DNA of 60,374 bases from the NCBI RefSeq assembly GCF_014655955.1, contig NZ_BNBO01000055.1, positions 1-60,374 on the forward strand, read 5' to 3'. Positions within the stretch are counted from its first letter, which is position 1. The number at the start of each line of letters is the position of its first letter. This DNA comes from Kitasatospora indigofera. Lineage in GTDB: Bacteria; Actinomycetota; Actinomycetes; Streptomycetales; Streptomycetaceae. Of this stretch, positions 25,065 to 33,115 are shown in pieces. The notes below the pieces were generated by a model. The model was not told the DNA's origin. It made no database searches and worked only from the letters and a program-made list of their open reading frames with translations. Position numbers and translations under genes: made by a program.

Positions 25065-26138
25065 ATGTCGCTCACGATCGGAATCGTCGGCCTGCCGAAC
25101 GTCGGCAAGTCGACCCTTTTCAACGCCCTGACCAAGAACGACGTGCTGGCGGCCAACTACCCGTTCGCCACCATCGAGCCCAACGTCGGCGTCGTCGGCG
25201 TCCCGGACGCCCGGCTGAACAAGCTCGCCGAGATCTTCGGCTCGCAGCGGATCCTGCCGGCCACCGTCGACTTCGTGGACATCGCGGGCATCGTCCGCGG
25301 CGCCTCCGTGGGTGAGGGCCTGGGCAACAAGTTCCTCGCGAACATCCGTGAGTCCGACGCGATCTGCCAGGTGATCCGCGCCTTCGTCGACCCCGACGTG
25401 GTGCACGTGGACGGCAAGGTCTCGCCGAAGGACGACATCGAGACCATCAACACCGAGCTGATCCTCGCGGACCTCCAGTCCATCGAGAAGGTGCTGCCCC
25501 GCCTCCAGAAGGAGTCGCGCCTGAAGAAGGAGTCGGCGGCCACGCTGGCCGCCGCCGAGGCCGCCCAGAAGATCCTGGAGGAGGGCCGGACCCTCTTCGA
25601 GGCCGGCTTCGACTCCTCCTCGGTGCGCGAGCTGCACCTGCTCACCACCAAGCCGTTCCTCTACGTCTTCAACGTCGACGAGGACGAGCTCACCGACGAG
25701 GAGTTCAAGGACGCCCAGCGCGCCCTGGTCGCCCCCGCCGAGGCGATCTTCCTCAACGCGAAGATCGAGTCCGAGCTGATCGGCATGGACGAGGACGAGG
25801 CGCTGGAGCTGCTCCAGTCGATGGGCCAGGAGGAGACCGGCATGGCCACCCTCGGCCGGGTCGGCTACGAGACCCTCGGCCTGCAGAGCTACCTGACCGC
25901 CGGCCCCAAGGAGACCCGGGCCTGGACGATCAAGAAGGGCGCCACCGCCCCCGAGGCCGCCGGTGTGATCCACACCGACTTCCAGAAGGGCTTCATCAAG
26001 GCGGAGATCATCTCCTTCGACGACCTCGTCGAGTGCGGCTCGATCGCCGAGGCCCGCAGCAAGGGCAAGGCCCGCATCGAGGGCAAGGAGTACGTCATGC
26101 AGGACGGCGACGTGGTGGAGTTCCGCTTCAACGTGTGA
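25065..26138 (+). CDS. ychF: Ribosome-associated ATPase YchF/OLA1
   Basis: 357-aa Obg-family P-loop protein. G1 is GLPNVGKST at residues 8-16, G3 is DIAG, and the G4 position reads NVDE rather than NKxD, the change that makes YchF prefer ATP. A helical insert (about 130-200) is followed by the C-terminal TGS domain (KKGATAPEAAGVIH, DVVEFRFNV). It binds ribosomes and influences stress responses and translation fidelity. The N-terminus MSLTIGIVG is the family norm, so the upstream in-frame extension is dropped. Confidence 0.96.
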   Translation: MSLTIGIVGLPNVGKSTLFNALTKNDVLAANYPFATIEPNVGVVGVPDARLNKLAEIFGSQRILPATVDFVDIAGIVRGASVGEGLGNKFLANIRESDAICQVIRAFVDPDVVHVDGKVSPKDDIETINTELILADLQSIEKVLPRLQKESRLKKESAATLAAAEAAQKILEEGRTLFEAGFDSSSVRELHLLTTKPFLYVFNVDEDELTDEEFKDAQRALVAPAEAIFLNAKIESELIGMDEDEALELLQSMGQEETGMATLGRVGYETLGLQSYLTAGPKETRAWTIKKGATAPEAAGVIHTDFQKGFIKAEIISFDDLVECGSIAEARSKGKARIEGKEYVMQDGDVVEFRFNV

Positions 26139-26183
26139 CCGGCCGGTCGGCCGTCGCCGGGTGATCCGGCGGGTGCGCAGGCC

Positions 26184-26217
26184 GAAGGGGTCGGACTCGG
26201 TGGAGTCCGGCCCCTTC
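26184..26217. terminator. Terminator between ychF and cutA
   Basis: Stem of about 15 bp (one T-G pair) with a GGTG loop between convergent genes. Confidence 0.82.
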
Positions 26218-26465
26218 CGCATTCCCGTGCCGAGGTGGCGCCGACCCCCGCCGGAGTACCACCTGCCGGCAGCACGGTCGACGGGTCGTCGTCCTCATGG
26301 TCCGACTCCTCTGCTGAGTGCAGGAATGTACGTCCGCCCTGCGTCGGCGACAGGTGCGAACCCTCCCCGGCTGCCGGGGCCCGGTGCGCCCGCCGGCGCC
26401 GACGGCCCTCCGTCCGGGCCCGCGGAGGCATGGCCGGGCGTGGCCGCGGTGCCGTCCGGGCGGTG

Positions 26466-26789
26466 TCAGCCGGCGGTCTCGGCGCGTACCCAGTCGAGGT
26501 AGGCGGGGCTGCCGGCGAGGACGGGGACGGCGATGAGCTCCGGGGTGTCGTAGGTGTGCTCCGCGGTGACGAAGGCCGCCAGCCGCTCGAAGAGCGCGGC
26601 GCGGGTCTTGAAGTCGATCCGCCACTCGGGGTCGGTCCGCAGCCGGCCCTCCCAGCGGTAGACCGAGCCGACGGCGCAGACCTGGGCGCAGGCGGCCAGC
26701 CCTGCGCCGACCACGGCGGCCGCCAGCGCGTGGGCCTTGTCCTCGGCGTCGTGGGTGGTGCTGACCACGATGAATTCGGGGGTCGTCAT
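26466..26789 (-). CDS. cutA: CutA1-type divalent-cation tolerance protein
   Basis: 107-aa ferredoxin-like trimer-forming protein. Family segments are VVSTTHDAEDKAHALAAAVV, the AACAQV strand, WEGRLRTDPEWRIDFKTR and HTYDTPELIAVPV. It is linked to copper tolerance in E. coli, although its general role is unclear. The start is probably leaderless: on the minus strand TACGCT lies six bases before the ATG and there is no ribosome binding site. The upstream frame extension has no support. Confidence 0.88.
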   Translation of the reverse strand: MTTPEFIVVSTTHDAEDKAHALAAAVVGAGLAACAQVCAVGSVYRWEGRLRTDPEWRIDFKTRAALFERLAAFVTAEHTYDTPELIAVPVLAGSPAYLDWVRAETAG

Positions 26790-27090
26790 GAGGGCAGCGT
26801 AGGGGCCGGCGTCGCCGGCGGGGGCGCACCACAGGGGCGTGCGGGGGGCTCGCGGGGCGCGGTGAAAATGGCGCAGAACATGCCAATGTTGCTGCGGCAT
26901 AACAGAATTGATGGACAGTCAAGATTTCGTCATCTGATGGGGACAGTGCTCCGCGGGCCCCCCTACGATGACGGCACTCCGGGAGTGGGGGACGCCTGCG
27001 GAGGCCGCGACGGTGCCGAGCCGCGATGCCGCCTGCGCGGCTGCTCCCGGGGATTCGAATGGATCGGGGTCGAGGGAGGGGTAAACCGGT
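26790..27090 (+). promoter_or_regulatory. Promoter region of the GTPase operon
   Basis: This spacer holds an AT-rich patch (about 26863-26940) with an AACAT/ATGTT inverted pair (26877-26890). A -10 candidate TACGAT follows (26964-26969). Immediately after it is a 13-bp dyad with arms CACTCC (26975-26980) and GGAGTG (26982-26987), placed where a repressor could sit across the start site. The leader of about 110 nt ends in a strong GGAGGGG site (27075-27081). No gene is seen within it. Confidence 0.5.
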
Positions 27091-29601
27091 ATGACCTCTG
27101 GACCGGACATCACCGCGCCGGGCGCCACCGGGCCGGCCACCGCGGCGCGGATCGACGCGCTGCTGGAGAACCGGCGCGGACTGCTCGTCACCGTGGAGAC
27201 GGAGACCGCCCGCTGGCAGCGGACCGGGGCCGCCCTCGGACGGCTGGACGAGGTGCTGGCCCGGCTGCGCGCGCACCGCGACGCGTCGGAACGGCTCAGG
27301 GAGGTGCTCGGCGGGCCGGGGCTGCGGGACCTGCGTTCGCGTGTCGCGGAGCTGCTGGACCAGTACGGGCACGCCGCGGCCCGGTTCTCGCGCGGCACCG
27401 TGAACCTCGGGGTGAGCGGCCAGGCACGGGTGGGCAAGAGCACCTTGCTCCAGTCGCTCTCGGGCCTCACCGACGACCAGATCCCGACCGGTTCGGGCGT
27501 CCCGGTGACCGCCGTGCGCAGCCGGATCTTCCACACCCCGGGCCGTTCCCGGGCCGTCGTCGGCCTGCACACACCGGGCTCCTTCCTGGCCGAGTCGGTA
27601 CGGCCGTACCATGCGCTGCTCGGCCTCGCCTCGGCGCCGGAGACCCTGGAGGAGTTCGCCCACCAGCGCCTCCCCGACGAGGTCGACGACAGCCTGGCGC
27701 CGCTGCTGCAACGGCTGCGCGGGATGCAGCGCGGCCTCTGGTCGTACCGTGACGACCTGACCGGCGGCGAGCGGGAGGTGCCGCTCGCCGAACTGCGCGG
27801 CTACGTCGCGTACCCCACGCAGTCCGAGGTGGACGCGGGTGAACCGGCCCGGCGCTACCTGGCCGTCCGCGAGGCCCGGATCGAGTGCCCGTTCCCGCAC
27901 GCGGGGGTGGACCGGATCGGCATCGTCGACCTGCCGGGGCTCGGCGAGGTCGCGGCGGACGCCGAGCGGCGGCACGTGGCGGGCCTTCGGCACGACGTCG
28001 ACGCGGTCCTGCTGGTGAAGCGCCCGCTGGAGGGGATGGCCTACTTCGGGGCGGCGGACAGCCGGGCGCTGGCCCTGCTGGAGGAGGCCCGCGGGCTGGT
28101 CCGGCGGACCGGGGACTTCGTCTTCATCGTGGTCAACCGCGGCAAGGACGACGCCGAGGGCCTGACCGCCGCCCTGCTGGGGCACCTGGCCAGCGAGGTC
28201 GACGCCGGGCGGGCGGGGCGGCGGTTCAGCGTCCTGCAGACCGACGCGGCCGACCCGCACGCGGTGGGCGCGGACCTCCTGGCGCCGCTGCTCGCCGCGC
28301 TGGCCGACCGCCTCCCGGTGATGGACGGGGACATCGTCGGCGGGCTCGCCGAGCGCGCCGGGGCGCTGGCCGACGCGGTGCGCGCCGAGGTCGCCGCGCT
28401 GACCGCGGCGCTGGCCGGGCTGCGCGGCCATGCCTCGGCCCCGGCGGAGGACCTGGAGCGGCAGGCCGAGGGGCTGCGCGAGGATGTCGCCGCCGAACTG
28501 GGCGAGGTGGTCGCCGACCTGCGGGCCGAGGTGCTGGGCGGCTTCGAGGACGAGCACTTCACCGCGGCGGTGGAGGACGCCTACGCGGACGTGTCCCGCT
28601 GGCTCGCACGGGGCCTCGGCACCGCCGGACAGGACCGGACGGGCCCGGACGGCGCCGGTGACCCGGAGGCCGCCGGGGCGGCCGGCGACGAGGACGACGC
28701 GGTGCACCGGCAGCGCTGGTGCGCACGCCAGCTGCGCCAGATGCGGGTGCACAACAACGCGGCCCCGGTGGCGGCCGACGAGCTCAACCGGATCCGGGTG
28801 GAGATCGGGCGCCGGTTCTCCTCCGTCGACACCTACTTCGAGGAGCGGGTGCGGCGGCTGCACACCCGGGTCGCCGACGTGCTCGGGCAGCACACCGGCG
28901 AGCTGCTCGCGGCCGAGGACGGCACGGTGGCCCGGGGGGCCGAGGCCCTCGGCCGGTTCCGCGCACTGCTGGACGACGGCTACGAGCCCTGCCCCGAACT
29001 GTCGGCCGCGGTGGCCGAGTTGCTCGCCCTCCGGCTGGACTACCGCACTCAGCTGTACCCGCGGATCCGGGCCCAGCTGGACGGGCTCAACCTGGAGGTC
29101 CTCGACCCCGGGGAGGGGCAGATGCGCTCCCAGATCGCGGTGGCGGTGAACCCGGCCGGGGTGGAGGAGCTGTACGACTTCATCACCGTCCGGGCCGAGC
29201 AGGCCGCGTACCGCACCCGCAAGGCGCTGCTGCGCGACTCGGTGCTGCCGGGGATGGTGCTGTTCGCGGCGGTCGAGCAGTTCGAGGACGCGCTGATCCG
29301 GTCCGGCACGGCCGGACGCGAGTTCCGCCGGCTCGCCCGCACCTACCGGGACGAGCTGTGGCCCGGCCGGTACGGCGGCCTGAACAGCGAGCACGCCCGC
29401 TTCGCGGCGGTGGCCCGGGCCTGCGAGGAGATCGAGGTCGCCCTGCGGGGCGGCCCCGGCCCCCGGCCCGCGGTGCCCGGCCCCCGGCCCGCGGTGCCCG
29501 GCGCCCGCACGGCGGGTGCCGGGGCGGCGGGCGCGCGGGCGGCCGGCGGAGCACAGGCAGTGGAAGCAGACGACACGGAGGACGCCAGATGGAGAGTGTG
29601 A
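27091..29601 (+). CDS. Dynamin-like large GTPase (gene A of the operon)
   Basis: 836-aa protein. A helical N-terminus (about 20-95) precedes a dynamin-type GTPase with G1 GQARVGKST (110-118, K116), G3 DLPG (280-283) and a divergent G4 NRGKDD (N349). A long helical stalk (about 380-790) follows, then a disordered Pro/Ala/Gly-rich tail with two GPRPAVP repeats. Bacterial dynamin-like proteins bind and remodel membranes; no transmembrane segment is seen, so it would act peripherally or through partners. It is the first of five overlapping genes with its own promoter. Unlike the sporulation dynamins DynA/DynB, it sits with a second GTPase and a cyclase-fold protein. Confidence 0.85.
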   Translation: MTSGPDITAPGATGPATAARIDALLENRRGLLVTVETETARWQRTGAALGRLDEVLARLRAHRDASERLREVLGGPGLRDLRSRVAELLDQYGHAAARFSRGTVNLGVSGQARVGKSTLLQSLSGLTDDQIPTGSGVPVTAVRSRIFHTPGRSRAVVGLHTPGSFLAESVRPYHALLGLASAPETLEEFAHQRLPDEVDDSLAPLLQRLRGMQRGLWSYRDDLTGGEREVPLAELRGYVAYPTQSEVDAGEPARRYLAVREARIECPFPHAGVDRIGIVDLPGLGEVAADAERRHVAGLRHDVDAVLLVKRPLEGMAYFGAADSRALALLEEARGLVRRTGDFVFIVVNRGKDDAEGLTAALLGHLASEVDAGRAGRRFSVLQTDAADPHAVGADLLAPLLAALADRLPVMDGDIVGGLAERAGALADAVRAEVAALTAALAGLRGHASAPAEDLERQAEGLREDVAAELGEVVADLRAEVLGGFEDEHFTAAVEDAYADVSRWLARGLGTAGQDRTGPDGAGDPEAAGAAGDEDDAVHRQRWCARQLRQMRVHNNAAPVAADELNRIRVEIGRRFSSVDTYFEERVRRLHTRVADVLGQHTGELLAAEDGTVARGAEALGRFRALLDDGYEPCPELSAAVAELLALRLDYRTQLYPRIRAQLDGLNLEVLDPGEGQMRSQIAVAVNPAGVEELYDFITVRAEQAAYRTRKALLRDSVLPGMVLFAAVEQFEDALIRSGTAGREFRRLARTYRDELWPGRYGGLNSEHARFAAVARACEEIEVALRGGPGPRPAVPGPRPAVPGARTAGAGAAGARAAGGAQAVEADDTEDARWRV

Positions 29602-30749
29602 CCACCGACGCCGACGCCGGCCCGGTGTTCCGGATCGGCATGCTGGGCCCCAGCCGGGTCGGCAAGACCTCGCTGGTGGTCTCGCTGCTCACCGACAGCG
29701 AGCGCCTGCTCGGCGGTACGCCGGTGGTGCTGCGGGCGGCCGATTCGAGCACCAGGGCGAGGCTGCGGCTGCGGCGCCAGGAGCTCGACGGCGGCCTGCT
29801 GGCCAAGAAGTTCGACACCGCGGTGATGCGCGGCAGCGAGAACCTGACGTACTTCGAGCTGGACCTGAAGGCCGGGCAGGCGACGGACGGCATCAGGTTC
29901 TCGCTGCTGGACTTCCCGGGCGCCTGGATGAGCGAGCACGAGCGGCGCGGGTCGGAGGAGGTCCGGCAGTGGGACGAGTGCCGTGACTTCCTCGTCGGGA
30001 GCAACATCCTGATCGTCCCGATCGACGCCACCGTGCTGATGGAGGCCGATCAGGCCGCCCACTGGCAGTCGGTGCCGGCGGTGCTGGAGACGCTGGCCGT
30101 CCAGGAGATCGCGGAGAGCTGGGCCGGGTACCGCAACCTGGCCCCGGACGAGCCCGCGCTGGTCGTCCTGGCGCCGGTCAAGTGCGAGTCCTACTTCGCG
30201 GACAACGGCGGTTACCGGGACGACTCCCAGCTGCTCAGGGAGCGGGTGCTCGACGTCTACGAGCGCACGGTCGAGCTGATCCGGCTGAACGCGCCGCACG
30301 CGCAGATCCGCTACTGCCCGGTGGACACCCTCGGCTGCGTGGAACTGGTCAAGGTCGAGTGGGAGCCGAGTGCCGACGATCCCGGGGTGCAGCGCCCGAG
30401 GGGCACCTTCGCCGTCCGGGGCAAGGGGAAGATCTCGATCGCCGGCGCCGACGACATCCTCGGTGCGGTCTGCTCCCTGCTGGTCGAGGCGCAGCGCAAG
30501 GTGACCACCGGCCTGGCGGCCGGCCACATCGCGTCGGCCCAGGACATGGAGGTGCGCGGCCGGGAGCTGAAGCGCGGCTTCTTCCGGCACGTCCTCAACA
30601 CCCTGAACGGGAACATCCGGGCCAACGAACTGGAGCGCAGCGGGGAGTTGGGCAAGGCCCGGGCGCTCCGGGCGCAGGCGCAGCAGTTGCAGGACGCGGT
30701 GGAGATGATCGCCGGCCGGGCGTCGAGCGGAAGGAGCAAGGTGCTGTGA
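29589..30749 (+). CDS. Second TRAFAC-type GTPase, double-GTPase-like (gene B)
   Basis: 386-aa protein with G1 GPSRVGKTS (20-28) and G3 LLDFPG (106-111); no standard NKxD is visible, the equivalent strand reading VLAPVKCESY. The C-terminal third is helical. It resembles GTPases that pair with another GTPase in actinobacterial double-GTPase loci, which have been proposed by others as NTP-dependent conflict systems; I recall this without checking. Start choice: ATG 29589 has GGAGG eight bases upstream and overlaps gene A by 13 nt; GTG 29598 would give a 4-nt overlap. Tight coupling implies stoichiometric synthesis with A. Confidence 0.8.
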   Translation: MESVTTDADAGPVFRIGMLGPSRVGKTSLVVSLLTDSERLLGGTPVVLRAADSSTRARLRLRRQELDGGLLAKKFDTAVMRGSENLTYFELDLKAGQATDGIRFSLLDFPGAWMSEHERRGSEEVRQWDECRDFLVGSNILIVPIDATVLMEADQAAHWQSVPAVLETLAVQEIAESWAGYRNLAPDEPALVVLAPVKCESYFADNGGYRDDSQLLRERVLDVYERTVELIRLNAPHAQIRYCPVDTLGCVELVKVEWEPSADDPGVQRPRGTFAVRGKGKISIAGADDILGAVCSLLVEAQRKVTTGLAAGHIASAQDMEVRGRELKRGFFRHVLNTLNGNIRANELERSGELGKARALRAQAQQLQDAVEMIAGRASSGRSKVL

Positions 30750-31834
30750 CCGAGGAACTGGGCAGCGGCCCGGCCGGGGAGGCCCGGGACGGGACGGCGG
30801 TCCCGGAGCTGCCGGGCGGGGAGGCCGGGCCGGGCGGAGGGCCGGTGCGGGCGGAGGCGGACCATGGCGGGGAGGCCGGGGAGGCGGAGCCGGACGGGGA
30901 GCAGGAGCCGGCCGGCGTCCGGGGGTACGTGATGACCCGGGGCGTCGAGCGCGACAAGGACTACCGCTTCCTGGGCGCCGCCCCCGCCGCCCTGTGGTGG
31001 AGCGCCTACCGGGACCACGCGGACACCAACTACCCGACCCTGCTGGTGGAGGCGGGCGAGGGCGGCTGGCGGGCCTTCGTCAGCGGCATCCCGTCGGCCC
31101 GGCGGGACGAGGTCAGCACCCCCATCCGCTTCACCCTGGCGCTGACGGGTGCCACCGCGGCCGCCGGCGGGCCCGGCGCGCCCGTCCGACTGGACCGGGT
31201 CGTCCGGCTGGTGGCGCTCTGGCTGGAGGCCTTCACCGCGCAGGAGGGGCGGGAACGGCTCGGCCGGCTGCTCGACGGGCTCTTCCCGGACGAGGCCGAG
31301 GTGGTCGAACTCCGCCGCCGGCGCGACCCGCAGGCGGCCCGGACGGTGCGGGAGCGGGTCACCGCGCTGCTGGACGCCCTGGACCCGCCGCCGGAGTCCG
31401 GGGCGGACGCGGCGGGGGGCCCGGCCCGTGCGCTGCCCGCCGCCTGGTTCGGCGCGGCCCGGAGCGAGCAGGGCGCGAGCGCCTTCGTCGCCCGGGTCCG
31501 TGACCTGCTGAGCGGTGAGCGGGAGGGCCGCGCCCTGGTCCTCAACCTGGTGGAGGACCAGGCCGAGGCCCCGGCGCGGGTGGGGCGGGAGAGCCTGGCC
31601 GTCCTCGCGGTCGACGGCGGGCCGGTCCGGCCGCAGCCGTTCGCCGTGACCGTGCCGGGGCCGCTCGTCGTGACCCCGCCGGGGCCGCCCGTCGAGACCG
31701 TGCCGGGGCCGCCAAAAAAATTCGGACCGCTGCACCGCCGGGCCCTGCTGTTCCTGGCCACTCCGGCCGGGGCGGCGGCGATGGTGCTGGCGATCTGGTA
31801 TTTGACGCACCGTCACCATGGTGGCAAGCCGTAG
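30746..31834 (+). CDS. Unknown GTPase-associated protein with C-terminal membrane segment (gene C)
   Basis: 362-aa protein. A disordered acidic Gly/Glu-rich N-terminus (1-62) precedes an alpha/beta region starting GYVMTRGVERDKDYRFLGAA, with a GIPSARRDEVSTPIRFTLAL strand-turn. A helical part, a Pro-Val-rich linker (about 300-323) and one hydrophobic helix near the end (about 331-354, ALLFLATPAGAAAMVLAIWY) follow, so it is probably tail-anchored with its bulk in the cytosol. The GTG start overlaps the gene B stop as GTGA. A run of seven A (31714-31720) just before the membrane helix forms an in-phase A_AAA_AAA slippery site. No named family is recognised. Confidence 0.75.
   Translation: MTEELGSGPAGEARDGTAVPELPGGEAGPGGGPVRAEADHGGEAGEAEPDGEQEPAGVRGYVMTRGVERDKDYRFLGAAPAALWWSAYRDHADTNYPTLLVEAGEGGWRAFVSGIPSARRDEVSTPIRFTLALTGATAAAGGPGAPVRLDRVVRLVALWLEAFTAQEGRERLGRLLDGLFPDEAEVVELRRRRDPQAARTVRERVTALLDALDPPPESGADAAGGPARALPAAWFGAARSEQGASAFVARVRDLLSGEREGRALVLNLVEDQAEAPARVGRESLAVLAVDGGPVRPQPFAVTVPGPLVVTPPGPPVETVPGPPKKFGPLHRRALLFLATPAGAAAMVLAIWYLTHRHHGGKP
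31714..31720 (+). promoter_or_regulatory. Candidate -1 slippery heptamer A_AAA_AAA in gene C
   Basis: Seven consecutive A lie in phase so that the zero-frame codons are CCA AAA AAA TTC, the classic X_XXY_YYZ layout (dnaX uses A_AAA_AAG). It is the longest A run I noticed in a coding region here. Shifting by -1, or transcript slippage adding one A, gives an open frame into gene D. Confidence 0.5.
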
Positions 31835-32337
31835 TGGAACGCTCGACGGAGGCCGGGTTCACGGGCGCGGTGATCCTCGGGCTGCGCGACGGGAGGAGGA
31901 TCCGGCTGCCCGCCGTCTGGCGGCCGGGCCAGGGGTCCGAGTACCTCGTCGGGTCGCTGAGCCATCTGTCGGACGGGCTGCCGGCCGGCTCGGTCTCGGT
32001 ACGGGGGCAGCTGTCGGGCCTCGACCGGCTGCTGAAGGTGGGCCGCGGGGCGATGAGTTCGCAGGACGGACTCCTCGGACTGTCGCCACCGCGCCCGCTG
32101 CGGGAGGTGGAGCTGCGGCTCACCCTGCCCGGCCTGGACGTGGTGCTGCGGCCCCGGTGCACGATCCTCCAGGACGGGCCGGACGCGGCCGGCGGGCTGG
32201 AGGTCCACCTGATGACGGCGGACGGCGGAGCGGTCGAGTTGTCGCTGACGGACGTGCTGCCGCCGCCGGGGGAGGCGTCGGCGGCAGGTCCGTCCCGGCC
32301 GGGGACCACCGGCGGCCAGGGCGGGGGCTGCCGGTGA
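31834..32337 (+). CDS. Small unknown protein of the GTPase operon (gene D)
   Basis: 167-aa, beta-rich looking protein (AVILGLRDGRRIRLPAVW, LRLTLPGLDVVLRPRC, GLEVHLMTADGGAVEL split by gaps) with a disordered Gly/Pro tail. It has no signal, membrane segment or recognised motif. The GTG start overlaps the stop of gene C (TAGTG). It lies in the -1 frame of C, and that frame is open back through the A7 run, so it may also be made as the C-terminal part of a C-D fusion. Its only functional clue is its place between the GTPases and the cyclase-fold gene. Confidence 0.68.
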   Translation: MERSTEAGFTGAVILGLRDGRRIRLPAVWRPGQGSEYLVGSLSHLSDGLPAGSVSVRGQLSGLDRLLKVGRGAMSSQDGLLGLSPPRPLREVELRLTLPGLDVVLRPRCTILQDGPDAAGGLEVHLMTADGGAVELSLTDVLPPPGEASAAGPSRPGTTGGQGGGCR

Positions 32338-33086
32338 GCCGGGCCCCCGCGGCGGTCCGCCGGCTGGTGGTGGCGGTGGACCTGGCCGGGTCCACCGCGC
32401 AGGACCACCTGCGCCAGATCGCCACCCAGCGACGGCTCGCGGACGTCCTGGAGGTGGCCTGCGCGGAGGCGGGCATCGACCGGCCGGCCTGCCTGCGGCA
32501 GCCGCAGGGCGACGGCGAACTGCTCCTGCTGCCACCGGGGATCGACGAGGGCCGGGTGGTGCCCGACCTCGTCCGCGAGCTCGGCATCGCTCTGCGGGAG
32601 GTCAACCGCGACCTCAGCGACGCCGCCCGGCTGCGCCTGCGGGCGGCCCTGCACCAGGGGGTGGTGCACGAGGCCGCGGGCGGCTTCGTGGGGCGCGCCG
32701 TCGTACGGGCGTTCCGGCTGCTCGACTCGGCGGAGCTGCGTGCCGTCCTGCGGGAGCAGCCGCGCTGCGAGCTCGCCCTGATCGTCTCCGGCCAGCTCTT
32801 CGAGGACGTGGTGGAGCACGGCTACCGGGGCCTCGATCCGCAGGCGTTCCGGCAGGTCAGGGTGGAGGTGCCGGAGAAGGGCTTCGCCGGGGACGGCTGG
32901 GTGCACGTGGTGCTCGCGCCGCCGGCGGTGCCGCCTGCCGCGCCGCCCGCCGGGCCGGCGGGGGCCGGGCGGGGCGGCGGGCCGCGACCGGTCGCACCGG
33001 CGGACCTGCCGCCGGTGCCCCGGCCCGAGGAGGTGGCGCCCCGCCTGTTCCGTCCGGAGGTCTTCCGGCAGTTCGAGGGCAACTGA
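32334..33086 (+). CDS. Class III nucleotidyl-cyclase-fold protein (gene E)
   Basis: 250-aa protein whose core resembles the adenylate/guanylate cyclase homology domain. The first metal-ligand Asp is D16 in VAVDLAGST, the second D60 in QGDGELLLLP. LRLRAALHQG and VGRAVVRAFRLLDSAEL follow, where the usual VNxAARL reads VVRAFRL: the Arg (R128) is kept, the Asn is replaced by Val. A Pro/Gly-rich C-terminal tail ends FRPEVFRQFEGN. It may make a cyclic nucleotide or bind nucleotides only. It has no membrane segment. The GTG start overlaps the gene D stop (GTGA). It converges on a cNMP-binding regulator gene 30 bp away. Confidence 0.75.
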   Translation: MSRAPAAVRRLVVAVDLAGSTAQDHLRQIATQRRLADVLEVACAEAGIDRPACLRQPQGDGELLLLPPGIDEGRVVPDLVRELGIALREVNRDLSDAARLRLRAALHQGVVHEAAGGFVGRAVVRAFRLLDSAELRAVLREQPRCELALIVSGQLFEDVVEHGYRGLDPQAFRQVRVEVPEKGFAGDGWVHVVLAPPAVPPAAPPAGPAGAGRGGGPRPVAPADLPPVPRPEEVAPRLFRPEVFRQFEGN

Positions 33087-33115
33087 GCCGGGGCGCCGGC
33101 CGGGGGGTTCCGCGG

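Noticed and set aside
27048..27062. TTCGAATCC-like T-loop sequence on the minus strand
   Set aside because: I looked for a tRNA, but there is no matching acceptor or anticodon stem around it and it lies in the leader of the GTPase operon.
26128..29394. 1088-aa minus-strand open frame opposite the dynamin-like gene
   Set aside because: It is a high-GC shadow frame: the plus strand has clear GTPase motifs and coupled neighbours, and this frame has no ribosome binding site or domain.
31714..31720. A7 run as evidence that gene C is a frameshifted pseudogene
   Set aside because: The frame read with seven A continues into a convincing membrane helix and ends with a TAGTG overlap with gene D, so both frames look functional.
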